From Lachnospiraceae bacterium (GTDB lineage Bacteria > Bacillota > Clostridia > Lachnospirales > Lachnospiraceae): a stretch of DNA of 64,000 bases. Every line of letters begins with the position of its first letter. Within the stretch, counting starts at the first letter, position 1. Location of the stretch: assembly GCA_019423745.1 (NCBI GenBank), contig JAHZAV010000002.1:86528-150527 (forward strand), written 5' to 3'. The notes beneath the pieces were generated by a model. The model was given only the letters and a program-made list of their open reading frames with translations, had not been told where the DNA came from and did no database searches. Shown in pieces: positions 1 to 9,163 of this stretch. Made by a program: the position numbers and the translations under genes.

Positions 1-644
1 GTAATTCTTGCACACAAAGTACCAATAGCCGCTCCTACAATTCCCAATTTTGGTGCACCACAAAGACCAAAAATTAAAAGAGCATTGATTCCGATGTTGA
101 CAAGAAGGGAAAACAGATAAATCAGTGTCGCTACTGCTACCCTTTCAATACTTCGCATAATATTGAGATAAACTTGAGTCACTGCCATGAAAAGATATGA
201 AATCCCCACGATCCTAAGGTATTTTATACCTTCGCTGATCACTTGAATATCTGAAGTATAAATCCTCATCAACATTTCCGGTACCGTCAGTGCCGCCATA
301 GCGAAAATAAATGCCGTTCCAATTCCTGCCACAAATCCCATACCCAGCACTTTTTCAATGGTTTCTGTATCCTGCTTTCCCCAATACTGTGCCGTCAGCA
401 CGGTTGCTCCCGATGTAATTCCCATAAAAATCAATGTCATAATGAACTGGATCTGTCCTGCCAAAGAAGCGCCAGAGAGCACTTTTTCTCCAACTCTTCC
501 CAACATAATCACATCCGCTGCTGTCACCCCTACATTGATCAAATTCTGCAATGCCAGCGGAAGCACCAGTGCAAAAACACTTTTATAAAATCCATGCCAG
601 TCTATTCCCGGATTAGTTATGATTGGCTGCCTTATAAATTTCAT
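1..644 (-). CDS. MATE-family efflux transporter (3' part outside the window)
   Basis: This is the N-terminal part (about 214 residues) of a multidrug/toxin exporter of the MATE family, an integral membrane cation-coupled antiporter. The reverse-strand frame reads a polar N-terminus followed by LVLPLALQNLINVGVTAADV, a typical first MATE helix, then several hydrophobic helices separated by short loops, with GLVGAA/GIVGAAIGT-like turns near the window edge. The chosen ATG at 644-642 has AGGA five bases upstream and lies inside the end of the alcohol dehydrogenase gene, giving a 32-nt overlap that suggests translational coupling. The gene runs off position 1, so its length and substrate are unknown. 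The family call is firm; the substrate is not. Confidence 0.85.
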   Translation of the reverse strand, partial: MKFIRQPIITNPGIDWHGFYKSVFALVLPLALQNLINVGVTAADVIMLGRVGEKVLSGASLAGQIQFIMTLIFMGITSGATVLTAQYWGKQDTETIEKVLGMGFVAGIGTAFIFAMAALTVPEMLMRIYTSDIQVISEGIKYLRIVGISYLFMAVTQVYLNIMRSIERVAVATLIYLFSLLVNIGINALLIFGLCGAPKLGIVGAAIGTLCARI

Positions 645-1797
645 ATGCATCCTGGGCATTTATTTGCTTAAAGGAACCTAGCAGGATCGTATCTCCTTTT
701 GTAGCACTGTCCGCAAATTTCCGAAGAACATCATCCGGCTGCACACCAATTTCCAACTGCCCTATGGATACTGGCATATCCAGAGACCGGAAAAATTCTT
801 CTGTTTTCTCAATCGCTTGGACTGCTGCCATTTCATCATTTTCTTCCACAATTCCCCACACATTTCTCCCATAGCGTGCAAATCTGGAAATATCAACCCG
901 ATATACATACCGAGCCCAGCTTCCCCACACAGCGGACAGCGTTGCACCATGAGCTACGTCAAACATGGCACCAATCTCATGCCCCAGTTTATGACAGACA
1001 AAATCCTTAGGACGCCCCAATCCGGTCAAATCATTATGGGAAATACTTCCACACCACATAATTTCACTCATAGCATCGTAGTCTGTCTGATCCTGATATG
1101 CTTTTGCTCCAAATCTGATCATAGTACGAAGAAGTCCCTCCGCAATCTCATCGGTCAGCACATTCCCATCCACTGGTGTAAAATACCGCTCCATAGTGTG
1201 CATCATAATATCTACAATTCCGCACGTCAGCTGGTATTTGGGCAAAGTATAAGTAAGTTCAGGATTCATAATGGCAAATTTGGGCCGATTAAAGTCTGTA
1301 CTGATTCCAGCTTTTTTCCCGATCTCTTCATTTGTCAGTACTGCCGAATCACTCGTTTCACTTCCTGCTGCTGATATGGTCAGGATAACCCCTACCGGAA
1401 GTGCCTTTGTCACCGGCTTTTCTCCCATCCAAAATTCCCAGATATCTGTATCGGGATCGGCAGCTCCAATGGCTACTGCCTTTGCCGTGTCGATCACACT
1501 TCCTCCTCCCACAGCCAGAATCAGATCTGCCTGGAAGTTTATCGCCTTTTGCACCCCTTCTCGTGCAAGACTAAGGCGGGGATTAGGCTGTACGCCGCCC
1601 AGTTCTTCAAAAGCAATCTTTTCCTTTTTAAGCTCCTCTTCCACTTTACTGAGAAGACCGCTTCTTTTTACGCTTCCGCCGCCGTAAATAATCAGAACTC
1701 TGCTGCCTCCCCATTTTGCAGTAAGCCTACCGATCTCATTTTCAGTACCTTTACCAAACACAATCTCTGTCGGTGCATACTGTACAAAATTTTTCAT
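613..1797 (-). CDS. Iron-containing (NADH-dependent) alcohol/butanol dehydrogenase
   Basis: This is a group III Fe-dependent alcohol dehydrogenase of the BdhA/YugJ type, a cytosolic enzyme reducing aldehydes such as butyraldehyde with NAD(P)H. The nucleotide-binding motif GGGSVIDTAKAVA and the metal-binding region around DFVCHKLGHEIG and AHGATLS supply the expected Asp/His ligands. An ATG 22 codons upstream at 1863 exists, but the start at 1797 is preceded by AAGGGGGA at good spacing and gives the standard N-terminus MKNFVQYAPTEIVFGKG, so I use it (394 residues). It overlaps the downstream MATE gene by 32 nt. The physiological alcohol cannot be read from the sequence. Confidence 0.92.
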   Translation of the reverse strand: MKNFVQYAPTEIVFGKGTENEIGRLTAKWGGSRVLIIYGGGSVKRSGLLSKVEEELKKEKIAFEELGGVQPNPRLSLAREGVQKAINFQADLILAVGGGSVIDTAKAVAIGAADPDTDIWEFWMGEKPVTKALPVGVILTISAAGSETSDSAVLTNEEIGKKAGISTDFNRPKFAIMNPELTYTLPKYQLTCGIVDIMMHTMERYFTPVDGNVLTDEIAEGLLRTMIRFGAKAYQDQTDYDAMSEIMWCGSISHNDLTGLGRPKDFVCHKLGHEIGAMFDVAHGATLSAVWGSWARYVYRVDISRFARYGRNVWGIVEENDEMAAVQAIEKTEEFFRSLDMPVSIGQLEIGVQPDDVLRKFADSATKGDTILLGSFKQINAQDAYEIYKAANHN

Positions 1798-1901
1798 ATA
1801 AAATCCCCCTTGCGCTACAATTTCTGTCTTTTGCATTGTAGCATAAGAAGCAGAGCAATTCAATCAGCCCTCTGAAACGCCAGTTATTTTTTAACTTTTT
1901 C

Positions 1902-1931
1902 TTGTAGTAAGAATCCCCCCTGCCCTATAAT
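1902..1931 (+). promoter_or_regulatory. SigA-type promoter for the glgX-like gene
   Basis: TTGTAG (1902-1907) and TATAAT (1926-1931) are separated by 18 bases. They lie 40 bases upstream of an AAGGAGG ribosome binding site and the ATG at 1974. The -10 is a consensus match and the -35 is weaker. Confidence 0.7.
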
Positions 1932-1973
1932 TAAATTGTCACTTACATTTTTGAGTACATTAAGGAGGCATTT

Positions 1974-4061
1974 ATGATCCAAGAAACTCTGCCGCAGCAT
2001 ATGGAACCACTAGATACAATCAATGGCTTTTCTGTCCGTCCGGGGCTCTACGAATACTTCGGTGCATGGGCAATTCCCGGAGGCGTCAGTTTCACTGTAC
2101 ATTCCCAAAATGCCCTTTCCTGTGAAATTCTTCTTTTTCATAGAGAAGAGGATGCTCCATATGCTGTTCTGCCTATTCCAGACAACTACCGGATCGGGCA
2201 TGTTTTTTCTATGATTGTATTTAATCTGGATGTTGAGGAATTCGAATATGCCTTCCGACTAGATGGTCCCTATGAACCCGAAAAAGGACTGCTATTTGAT
2301 AAAAATAATATTTTAATCGATCCTTATGCCAAAGCGATTACCGGGCAGAGCACCTGGGGGAAAAAAGTGCAAAAAAACGGATATCGGGCGCGGGTTGTAA
2401 AAAATAATTTCTACTGGGGTGTGGCCCCGCAGCTTTGCACACCTATCGAAGATCTTATCATCTATGAACTCCATGTCCGTGGATTTACCAAAATGGCAGA
2501 GGATGTAACTGCCCCCGGCACATTTCTAGGTATTCGGGAAAAAATCCCCTATTTAAAAGAACTCGGTGTTAATGCTGTAGAACTGATGCCCGTCTTTGAG
2601 TTTGACGAACTGATGGATGCAAGAACTGTAAACGGAAAGCAGCTCCTAAATTACTGGGGATACAGTACGGTAAGTTTCTATGCCCCCAACACAAGTTACG
2701 CCTCTGATCTTGAATACAATCAGGAAGGCCTGGAACTAAAAGAGCTGGTAAAGGAACTTCATGACAATGGGATAGAAATCATCTTGGACGTTGTTTTCAA
2801 TCATACAGCTGAGGGTAACGAAAATGGCCCTGTCTTTTCTTTTAAAGGCTTTGACAACAATATTTATTATATGCTTACTCCTGAAGGCTGTTATTACAAT
2901 TTCAGCGGATGTGGCAACACTATGAACTGCAATCATCCCGTCGTTCAACAGATGATTCAAAATTGTCTCAGATACTGGGTAACTCCCTATCGAATTGATG
3001 GCTCCCGATTTGACCTGGCCTCTATTCTGGGACGAAATGAAGATGGAACTCCCATGGAACATCCCCCTCTTCTGAAAAGTCTTGCCTTTGATCCTCTGCT
3101 GGGAAATACGAAACTGATTGCTGAAGCCTGGGATGCCGGAGGACTTTATCAGGTAGGTAACTTTCCTTCTTTCAAAAGATGGAGCGAATGGAATGGACGT
3201 TATAGAGATGATATACGAAGTTTTTTAAAAGGAGATCTTTCTTTTACAACAGCTGCCCTGCTTCGAATCGCCGGTTCACCCGACATTTATGATCCTAAAA
3301 TCAGAGGCACTCACGCGTCTGTCAACTTTCTTACCTGTCATGACGGATTTACCCTCTATGATCTTTACTCCTATAACGAGAAACACAATGAGGCAAATGG
3401 CTGGGGCAATACAGATGGTGCCAATGACAATCGAAGCTGGAACTGTGGAACGGAAGGGGATACCGATGATCCGAATATCCTATCCCTTCGCATGAAAATG
3501 ATACGAAATGCCTTCACTGTACTAATGTGCAGCCGTGGAACTCCTATGTTTTTTGCAGGGGATGAGTTTTGCAATACACAGTTTGGCAACAATAATCCAT
3601 ATTGTCAGGACAACGAAATCTCATGGCTTGACTGGCGATTCCTCCAAAAACATCAGGATATATTCCACTTTTTCCAGTATATGATCCACTTTCGAAAAAG
3701 CCATCCTGTTCTTCGCGGTTCTGGCAAAAGCTGCCGCTATCAACTGCCTGATATCAGTTTTCACTCCGAAACCTGCTGGCAGGCGCCTACCCAGGATGGA
3801 ACTGGTGTGGTAGGGATTCTATTTGCCGGATATGACACCGATACCTGCCGAGATGATATCATCTTTCTTGCCATTAACGTACACTGGATGGCGCATGAAG
3901 TAAAAGTCCCTTCACTTCCAGATGGTCTCTTTTGGCACTTTGCTGTCAATACCGGTGATATTGAACATATCCTCTTCCACAATCCTCTTCCTCGACTGAC
4001 TTCTGACCATTTCCTGATTGGAGAACGTTCCGTAGTTGTCCTTGCAGCCTCACATTCATAG
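1974..4061 (+). CDS. glgX: Glycogen debranching enzyme / isoamylase-pullulanase family (GlgX-like)
   Basis: This is a 695-residue GH13 alpha-1,6-glucosidase that would remove branches from glycogen or related glucans in the cytosol. No signal peptide is visible. The N-terminal ~150 residues look like a CBM48 beta-domain. The catalytic barrel follows, with IYELHVRGF, DVVFNHTAEG, the nucleophile region GSRFDLAS, the acid/base region IAEAWDAGG and the transition-state stabiliser region CHDGFTLYD. FAGDEFCNTQFGNNNPYCQDNEISW is split across the end of the barrel and is typical of the GlgX subgroup. The start is fixed by AAGGAGG before ATG 1974. No other glycogen gene is adjacent, so the gene is a stand-alone unit ending in a shared terminator. 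Whether it prefers isoamylase-like or limit-dextrin substrates is unresolved. Confidence 0.92.
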   Translation: MIQETLPQHMEPLDTINGFSVRPGLYEYFGAWAIPGGVSFTVHSQNALSCEILLFHREEDAPYAVLPIPDNYRIGHVFSMIVFNLDVEEFEYAFRLDGPYEPEKGLLFDKNNILIDPYAKAITGQSTWGKKVQKNGYRARVVKNNFYWGVAPQLCTPIEDLIIYELHVRGFTKMAEDVTAPGTFLGIREKIPYLKELGVNAVELMPVFEFDELMDARTVNGKQLLNYWGYSTVSFYAPNTSYASDLEYNQEGLELKELVKELHDNGIEIILDVVFNHTAEGNENGPVFSFKGFDNNIYYMLTPEGCYYNFSGCGNTMNCNHPVVQQMIQNCLRYWVTPYRIDGSRFDLASILGRNEDGTPMEHPPLLKSLAFDPLLGNTKLIAEAWDAGGLYQVGNFPSFKRWSEWNGRYRDDIRSFLKGDLSFTTAALLRIAGSPDIYDPKIRGTHASVNFLTCHDGFTLYDLYSYNEKHNEANGWGNTDGANDNRSWNCGTEGDTDDPNILSLRMKMIRNAFTVLMCSRGTPMFFAGDEFCNTQFGNNNPYCQDNEISWLDWRFLQKHQDIFHFFQYMIHFRKSHPVLRGSGKSCRYQLPDISFHSETCWQAPTQDGTGVVGILFAGYDTDTCRDDIIFLAINVHWMAHEVKVPSLPDGLFWHFAVNTGDIEHILFHNPLPRLTSDHFLIGERSVVVLAASHS

Positions 4062-4096
4062 CCAAAAAGTCCTGGGCTTATAAGCCCAGGACCTTT
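4062..4096. terminator. Bidirectional terminator between glgX-like and pfkB genes
   Basis: A near-perfect hairpin GTCCTGGGCTTATAAGCCCAGGAC would be 24 nt; its arms are GTCCTGGGCTT and AAGCCCAGGAC (4069-4092). It is followed by CTTTTCT on the plus strand and TTTTT on the minus strand. The left arm contains the stop codon of the kinase gene. Confidence 0.85.
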
Positions 4097-5040
4097 TCTA
4101 TCTCTTCTTTTTCCGGCATTACTTTCAAAGCACCTTTACGGCTTGTAATGATTGACGCTCCTGCATTAGCAAAACGAAGAAGTTCTGTCAAATTTTCTTC
4201 TGTCAGATCATCAAGTCCATGCTCCAGCACATAATTTAAAGCACATGCCTCAAACGTATCCCCTGCTCCTGTAGTTTCAATCGTATCCTTTCTAAGGAAT
4301 GGAGCTACTTCTACAATCATATCTTTATAGTATGCCCGGCTTCCTTCTTTACCCAGCGTAACAAAAATCAATGGAATGTTATAGCTTTCTCTTAACATTT
4401 CCACACCTTTGTTATAATCGTCTGTTCCGGTCATAAATTCCATTTCATTATCAGATATTTTGAGAATATCACACTTTCCAAGTCCATATTCAATTTCTTT
4501 TCTTGCATCCTCCAGACTTGCCCACAAAGGTTCTCTTAAATTAGGATCAAAGGATACCATGAGACCATTCTCTTTTGCCACATCGATAGCATATCTTGTT
4601 GCCTCCCGTACTTCCGGATGAGTAGAAGACAATGTTCCAAAATGGAAAATCTTTGCAGCTTTTATAATTTCAGGGTTAACTTCTTCTTTTTTCAGCATCA
4701 TATCCGCTCCCGGGTTTCGATAGAAAGAAAATTCTCTGTCCCCATCCGGAAAGGTATGAACGAAAGCAAGTGTTGTGTGAACTTCATCATCCATCATAAG
4801 GTTGCTAACATCTGTCCCGCTTTCCTCCACTACGCCTTTCAACATAGTTCCAAACTGATCTTTTCCAACTTTTCCAATAAATGCCGTCTTTTTTCCCAAT
4901 TTATTAAGCATAGCCAGAACATTACAGGGGGCACCTCCCGGGTTTGCCTCCATCAGAGGATTTCCCTGTCCACTCTCGCCGTTTTCAGTGAAATCGATCA
5001 AAAGCTCTCCCAATGCCACAACATCATACTTCTTATCCAT
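4078..5040 (-). CDS. PfkB-family carbohydrate kinase (probable fructokinase)
   Basis: This is a ribokinase-fold sugar kinase of 320 residues, of ordinary length for a fructokinase (ScrK-like), transferring phosphate from ATP to a ketose in the cytosol. The N-terminal VVALGELLIDF and NPGGAPCNVL motifs are sugar-binding PfkB signatures. The C-terminal GAGDTFEACALNYVL contains the catalytic base Asp in the anion-hole motif GAGD. The start has AAGGAGG seven bases upstream. The gene is monocistronic between two terminators, and no phosphotransferase or sucrose hydrolase gene is adjacent to confirm the substrate. 2-keto-3-deoxygluconate kinase or another PfkB specificity is possible. Confidence 0.9.
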   Translation of the reverse strand: MDKKYDVVALGELLIDFTENGESGQGNPLMEANPGGAPCNVLAMLNKLGKKTAFIGKVGKDQFGTMLKGVVEESGTDVSNLMMDDEVHTTLAFVHTFPDGDREFSFYRNPGADMMLKKEEVNPEIIKAAKIFHFGTLSSTHPEVREATRYAIDVAKENGLMVSFDPNLREPLWASLEDARKEIEYGLGKCDILKISDNEMEFMTGTDDYNKGVEMLRESYNIPLIFVTLGKEGSRAYYKDMIVEVAPFLRKDTIETTGAGDTFEACALNYVLEHGLDDLTEENLTELLRFANAGASIITSRKGALKVMPEKEEIEKVLGL

Positions 5041-5196
5041 ATCTTTCCTCCTTATTGTCGTCGTCTCTGGCAGTCCATAACCTTATTAAGAACTCAGAAC
5101 ACCAAAGATCGTATTTTATCTATTTTACTTATCATATAATATTTTCGTCTATGTTTCCAGACTTTTACACTACGAAAATAATCTTTTCTTTTTCCT

Positions 5197-5230
5197 AAAA
5201 AAGGCCCTGATGATTAATCATCAAAGGCCT
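5197..5230 (-). terminator. Terminator of the hrcA-grpE-dnaK-dnaJ operon
   Basis: Arms AGGCCTTTGATGAT and ATCATCAGGGCCT (minus strand, 5230-5202) form a hairpin around the dnaJ stop codon, followed by TTTTTT. This is the expected end of the heat-shock transcript. Confidence 0.85.
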
Positions 5231-6401
5231 CTTTCATTTTATCCATAAACCCTTTCTTTTTCCCTTTTTTAGAAGATTCCAACTCCTCCGGGGACTGATT
5301 TAATGTATTTCCTGTAAGGGCATCAAATTTTTTCAAAGCTTCTTTTGCTTCATTACTTAAACGTTCCGGCGTCTGGATAACAAGAGTCACATAGTGATCT
5401 CCTCGCACCTGTGAATTGCGGACAGATGGAACACCTTTACCGCGAAGGCGCACTTTCGTATCTGTTTTCGTTCCTGGTTTTACCGTATAAATAACATCTC
5501 CATCTACTGTCTTAATCCGCACATCACCTCCAAGTGCAGCCTGTGCGAATGAAATAGGTGCTGTAGAGAAAATGTGCATATCCTGTCTCTGGAAAATAGG
5601 ATGACGGGAAACGATAACCTCAACAAGAAGATCTCCTCGCGGACCTCCATTGACTCCCGGTTCTCCTTTTTCGCGAATTCTTACGCTCTGCCCATTATCA
5701 ATTCCTGCCGGAATCGATACAGATATTTTCTTTTTACTGGAAATATAACCAGATCCGCCGCAGTCTGAACATTTTTCACGGATAATTTTACCACTTCCAT
5801 GGCACTCCGGACAAGTCTGGACATTTTGAACAGTGCCAAAGAAAGACTGCTGGGTATATACAACCTGACCTTTACCGCCACATTTCGGACAAGTTTCAGG
5901 AGAGGTTCCCGGCTTTGCCCCTGTTCCGTTGCACTTTGGACAGGGATCTTTTAAAACAACATCCAGCTCTTTCTCACAGCCAAATACTGCTTCTTCAAAA
6001 GTAATACGGACACTTTTACGAATATTCATTCCTTTCATTGGTCCCTGGTTTGCACGGCCGGAACGCCTTCCTCCGCCAAACAGGTCGCCAAAAATATCAC
6101 CAAAAATGTCACTGAAATCTGCGCCGTTAAAATCAAAGCCACCGAAGCCGCCTGCTCCGCCTGCTCCACCCTCAAACGCTGCGTGTCCGAATTGATCGTA
6201 CTGGCGGCGTTTATCCGGGTCGCTCAAAATAGCATAGGCTTCAGATGCTTCTTTAAATTTTTTCTCCGCCTCTTTATCCCCTGGATTCATATCTGGATGG
6301 TATTTCTTTGCCACCTGCCTGTATGCTTTTTTCAGAGTAGCCTCGTCGGCATCTTTGCTAACGCCCAGCACTTCATAGTAATCTCTTTTTGATTCTGCCA
6401 T
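5214..6401 (-). CDS. dnaJ: Chaperone protein DnaJ
   Basis: This is the type I Hsp40 co-chaperone (395 residues) that delivers unfolded clients to DnaK and stimulates its ATPase. The J domain (residues 1-70) carries the HPD motif at about 35-37. A Gly/Phe-rich linker (about 78-115) follows. Then come four CxxCxGxG zinc-binding repeats (CPKCNGTG, CPKCGGKG, CPECHGSG, CSDCGGSG) and the two C-terminal beta-sandwich client domains. The last ~25 residues are a Lys-rich tail. It is the last gene of the operon and lies 162 nt after dnaK, with a large hairpin in between. Every diagnostic residue is present. Confidence 0.98.
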   Translation of the reverse strand: MAESKRDYYEVLGVSKDADEATLKKAYRQVAKKYHPDMNPGDKEAEKKFKEASEAYAILSDPDKRRQYDQFGHAAFEGGAGGAGGFGGFDFNGADFSDIFGDIFGDLFGGGRRSGRANQGPMKGMNIRKSVRITFEEAVFGCEKELDVVLKDPCPKCNGTGAKPGTSPETCPKCGGKGQVVYTQQSFFGTVQNVQTCPECHGSGKIIREKCSDCGGSGYISSKKKISVSIPAGIDNGQSVRIREKGEPGVNGGPRGDLLVEVIVSRHPIFQRQDMHIFSTAPISFAQAALGGDVRIKTVDGDVIYTVKPGTKTDTKVRLRGKGVPSVRNSQVRGDHYVTLVIQTPERLSNEAKEALKKFDALTGNTLNQSPEELESSKKGKKKGFMDKMKEAFDD

Positions 6402-6458
6402 TTTCTATCACCTTTCGTTTTTTTCATGTGAAGGCAGCAAGCTTTTGCCTGCATACAA

Positions 6459-6525
6459 AGTTCTGCGGGGCCCAGTTCTGCCTCGGGCTTTTAAGCCCGA
6501 AGCCTGCTCTGGGTTCCGCAGAACT
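6459..6525. repeat. 67-nt interrupted hairpin between dnaK and dnaJ
   Basis: Outer arms AGTTCTGCGG (6459-6468) and CCGCAGAACT (6516-6525) are perfect complements. Inside them, CCCAG (6471-6475) pairs with CTGGG (6509-6513), and a third stem CGGGCTT/AAGCCCG (6484-6499) forms the tip. On the dnaK-dnaJ transcript no real U-run follows (only TTTGT), so it is not a canonical terminator. It may be a processing or mRNA-stabilising structure that uncouples dnaK and dnaJ levels, or a REP-like repeat. The rest of 6402-6563 holds only a small hairpin near 6432-6450 and the dnaJ ribosome binding site. Confidence 0.7.
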
Positions 6526-6563
6526 CTTTCTATTAGGCCTTTATCCTGGCTACTTACCTGTTC

Positions 6564-8444
6564 TTAGACCTCTTTGTAGTCTCCATCAACTACATCATCA
6601 CCGTTAAATCCTTCCGGAGACGGACCTGCCTCTGCTCCCGGATTCGGGCCTGCACCCTGTGCCCCAGCATTTGCTCCAGCACCTGCCTGCTCATACATCT
6701 TGGCAAATACTTTCTGTGCACTCTCCATCAGTTTCTCTTTTCCTGCCTTAATCTCTGCAATCTGGGCATCTGTAATGTCTTCCATATTTACTTTTTCCAG
6801 CAGCTCTTTCAGTGCTTTGCAGTCTGCTTCTACGGATGCTTTTTCTGAAGCATCAATCTTATCTCCTACTTCCTCCAAAGCTTTCTCTGTCTGGAATACA
6901 AATGCATCTGCATCATTCTTTGTATCAATTCCTTCTTTACGTTTTTTATCCTGTGCTTCAAATGCTGCTGCTTCTTTTACAGCTTTTTCAATATCTTCGT
7001 CTGACATGTTAGATCCTGCAGTAATTGTAATATGCTGCTCTTTTCCTGTTCCAAGATCTTTTGCAGATACATTTACAATACCATTTGCATCGATGTCAAA
7101 TGTAACTTCGATCTGCGGGATTCCACGTGGTGCCGGCGGAATTCCATCCAGTCTGAACTGTCCCAGTGACTTATTGTCTCTAGCGAACTGTCTCTCGCCC
7201 TGTACGACATTAATATCTACTGCTGTCTGATTATCTGCAGCTGTTGAGAAGATCTGGCTCTTCTTTGTAGGAATTGTAGTATTTCTTTCAATCAGTCTTG
7301 TTGCAACTCCTCCCATTGTTTCAATGGACAGAGAAAGCGGTGTAACATCCAGAAGAAGGATATCTCCTGCACCGGCATCTCCTGCCAACTTACCACCCTG
7401 TACAGAAGCACCCAGTGCAACACATTCATCCGGATTCAAAGATTTGCTTGGTTCTTTTCCTGTCAGCTGTTTTACTTTATCCTGTACAGCCGGGATACGT
7501 GTAGAACCACCTACAAGCAGTACCTGACCAAGTTCAGAAGCTGTAATACCTGCATCAGAAAGTGCTCTTTGTACAGGCTCTGCTGTCTTTTCTACCAGAT
7601 CATGTGTCAGCTCGTCAAATTTTGCTCTTGTAAGGTTCATATCAAAATGCTTCGGTCCTTCTGCTGTTGCAGTAATGAACGGAAGGTTAATATTTGTTGT
7701 TGTAGCAGAAGACAATTCTTTCTTTGCTTTCTCTGCTGCTTCTTTCAGTCTCTGGAGAGCCATCTTATCTGATGATAAGTCAACGCCTTCCATTCTCTTA
7801 AACTCTGAAATCATATAATCTGTAATCTTCTGGTCGAAATCATCGCCACCAAGTCTGTTATTTCCTGCTGTTGACAGTACTTCTATTACACCATCACCAA
7901 TTTCAATAACAGAAACGTCGAATGTTCCACCACCAAGATCGTATACCATAATCTTCTGCTCTTTCTCATTGTCAAGTCCATAAGCAAGAGCTGCTGCTGT
8001 AGGCTCATTGATGATACGTTTTACATCCAGTCCTGCAATCTTACCAGCATCTTTTGTTGCCTGACGCTGTGCATCATTGAAATAAGCAGGAACAGTAATA
8101 ACTGCCTCTGTAACCTTCTCACCAAGGTATCCTTCCGCATCTCCTTTCAATTTCTGGAGAATCATTGCTGAAATCTCCTGTGGAGAATATTTTTTCCCAT
8201 CAATCTCTACTTTATAGTCTGTTCCCATTTCTCTCTTGATAGAGGAAATTGTTTTTTCTGCATTTGTAACTGCCTGACGTTTTGCCGGCTCACCGACAAG
8301 TCTTTCGCCAGTTTTTGTAAATGCCACAACAGATGGTGTTGTTCTTGCACCTTCTGTATTTGCAATAACTACCGGCTGTCCACCTTCCATTACGGCTACA
8401 CAGCTGTTTGTTGTACCTAAGTCAATACCAATGATTTTTCCCAT
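6564..8444 (-). CDS. dnaK: Molecular chaperone DnaK (Hsp70)
   Basis: This is the ATP-driven Hsp70 chaperone, 626 residues. The actin-like ATPase domain occupies residues 1 to about 360 and carries IDLGTTNSC, VPAYFNDAQRQATKDAG, the phosphate loop MVYDLGGGTFDVS and VGGSTRIP. The linker DVTPLSL leads into the substrate-binding domain, and a helical lid and a Gly/Ala/Pro-rich tail follow. It ends DGDYKEV, close to the usual acidic DnaK terminus. As in many Gram-positive DnaKs, the ATPase domain appears to lack the insert of the enterobacterial protein. AGGAGG precedes the ATG. It is the third gene of the CIRCE-controlled operon. Confidence 0.98.
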   Translation of the reverse strand: MGKIIGIDLGTTNSCVAVMEGGQPVVIANTEGARTTPSVVAFTKTGERLVGEPAKRQAVTNAEKTISSIKREMGTDYKVEIDGKKYSPQEISAMILQKLKGDAEGYLGEKVTEAVITVPAYFNDAQRQATKDAGKIAGLDVKRIINEPTAAALAYGLDNEKEQKIMVYDLGGGTFDVSVIEIGDGVIEVLSTAGNNRLGGDDFDQKITDYMISEFKRMEGVDLSSDKMALQRLKEAAEKAKKELSSATTTNINLPFITATAEGPKHFDMNLTRAKFDELTHDLVEKTAEPVQRALSDAGITASELGQVLLVGGSTRIPAVQDKVKQLTGKEPSKSLNPDECVALGASVQGGKLAGDAGAGDILLLDVTPLSLSIETMGGVATRLIERNTTIPTKKSQIFSTAADNQTAVDINVVQGERQFARDNKSLGQFRLDGIPPAPRGIPQIEVTFDIDANGIVNVSAKDLGTGKEQHITITAGSNMSDEDIEKAVKEAAAFEAQDKKRKEGIDTKNDADAFVFQTEKALEEVGDKIDASEKASVEADCKALKELLEKVNMEDITDAQIAEIKAGKEKLMESAQKVFAKMYEQAGAGANAGAQGAGPNPGAEAGPSPEGFNGDDVVDGDYKEV

Positions 8445-8486
8445 GATCTATTCCTCCTGTTTTATGAAAATTTGATTGTTTGCCTG

Positions 8487-9146
8487 TTAGTTTGCTACCT
8501 TTACCATGCTGTGTCTTACTACACTGTCACGGTAAGTATAACCTTTTTGAAATTCTTCAGCTATTATATTCTCGCCAAAGTTTTCATCCTCCACATGCAT
8601 TACTGCATTGTGAAAATCAGGGTTAAATTCCTGACCAACTGCCTCAATCGGTTTTACACCAATCTCATCCAGTGTGGTCATCAGCTGTTTATATACTTTA
8701 TCCATACCCTGCATAAACGGATGTTCTTTATCCTCCTCGGCTACAGCTGCGAGTCCTCGCTCAAAGTTATCAACAACCGGAAGGATCTTCTCTATGATAT
8801 CTTTCGCTCCAACTTCATACATCTGAGATTTCTCTTTTTCTGTACGTTTGCGGAAGTTATCAAACTCAGCCATTTGTCTAGTCAGCTTATCTGTAAGCTC
8901 TTCTATTTTTTCATCTTTTTTATCTTTTTTATTCTTTCTGCCAAAAAGTTTTTTATCTTCTGCTTTCTCTTGCTGTGTTTCTTCAGTACTTGCTTCTTCA
9001 CTTTCTTCCACAGTTTCTTCTGTCTCTTCTGCGGCTGTTTCCACAGTTTCCTGATCAGCTGCCGCCTTCTTCGCTTCTTCCACAGCTTCTTTTACCATTT
9101 CTTCCTGGCTCTTTTCCTGCCCTGTCTCTTTTTTATTTTCTTCCAA
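8487..9146 (-). CDS. grpE: Nucleotide exchange factor GrpE
   Basis: GrpE releases ADP from DnaK. The first ~85 residues are an unusually long, highly acidic Glu/Ala/Thr-rich disordered arm, followed by a basic patch (LFGRKNKKDKKDEKI). After it come the dimerising coiled coil, with FDNFRKRTEKEK, and the beta-wing domain with ...VKPIEAVGQEFNPDFHNAV and the C-terminal signature GYTYRDSVVRHSMVKVAN. The frame is open to a GTG at 9158, but that codon abuts its only upstream purines. The TTG at 9146 has AAAGGTGG eight bases upstream, so I prefer it; this start is uncertain. The gene lies directly after hrcA. Confidence 0.95.
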   Translation of the reverse strand: MEENKKETGQEKSQEEMVKEAVEEAKKAAADQETVETAAEETEETVEESEEASTEETQQEKAEDKKLFGRKNKKDKKDEKIEELTDKLTRQMAEFDNFRKRTEKEKSQMYEVGAKDIIEKILPVVDNFERGLAAVAEEDKEHPFMQGMDKVYKQLMTTLDEIGVKPIEAVGQEFNPDFHNAVMHVEDENFGENIIAEEFQKGYTYRDSVVRHSMVKVAN

Positions 9147-9163
9147 GGGTTCATCCACCTTTC

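Noticed and set aside
6459..6525. The dnaK-dnaJ hairpin as an intrinsic terminator
   Set aside because: Only TTTGT follows the stem on the operon strand, and dnaJ needs readthrough. I list it as a repeat or RNA structure instead.
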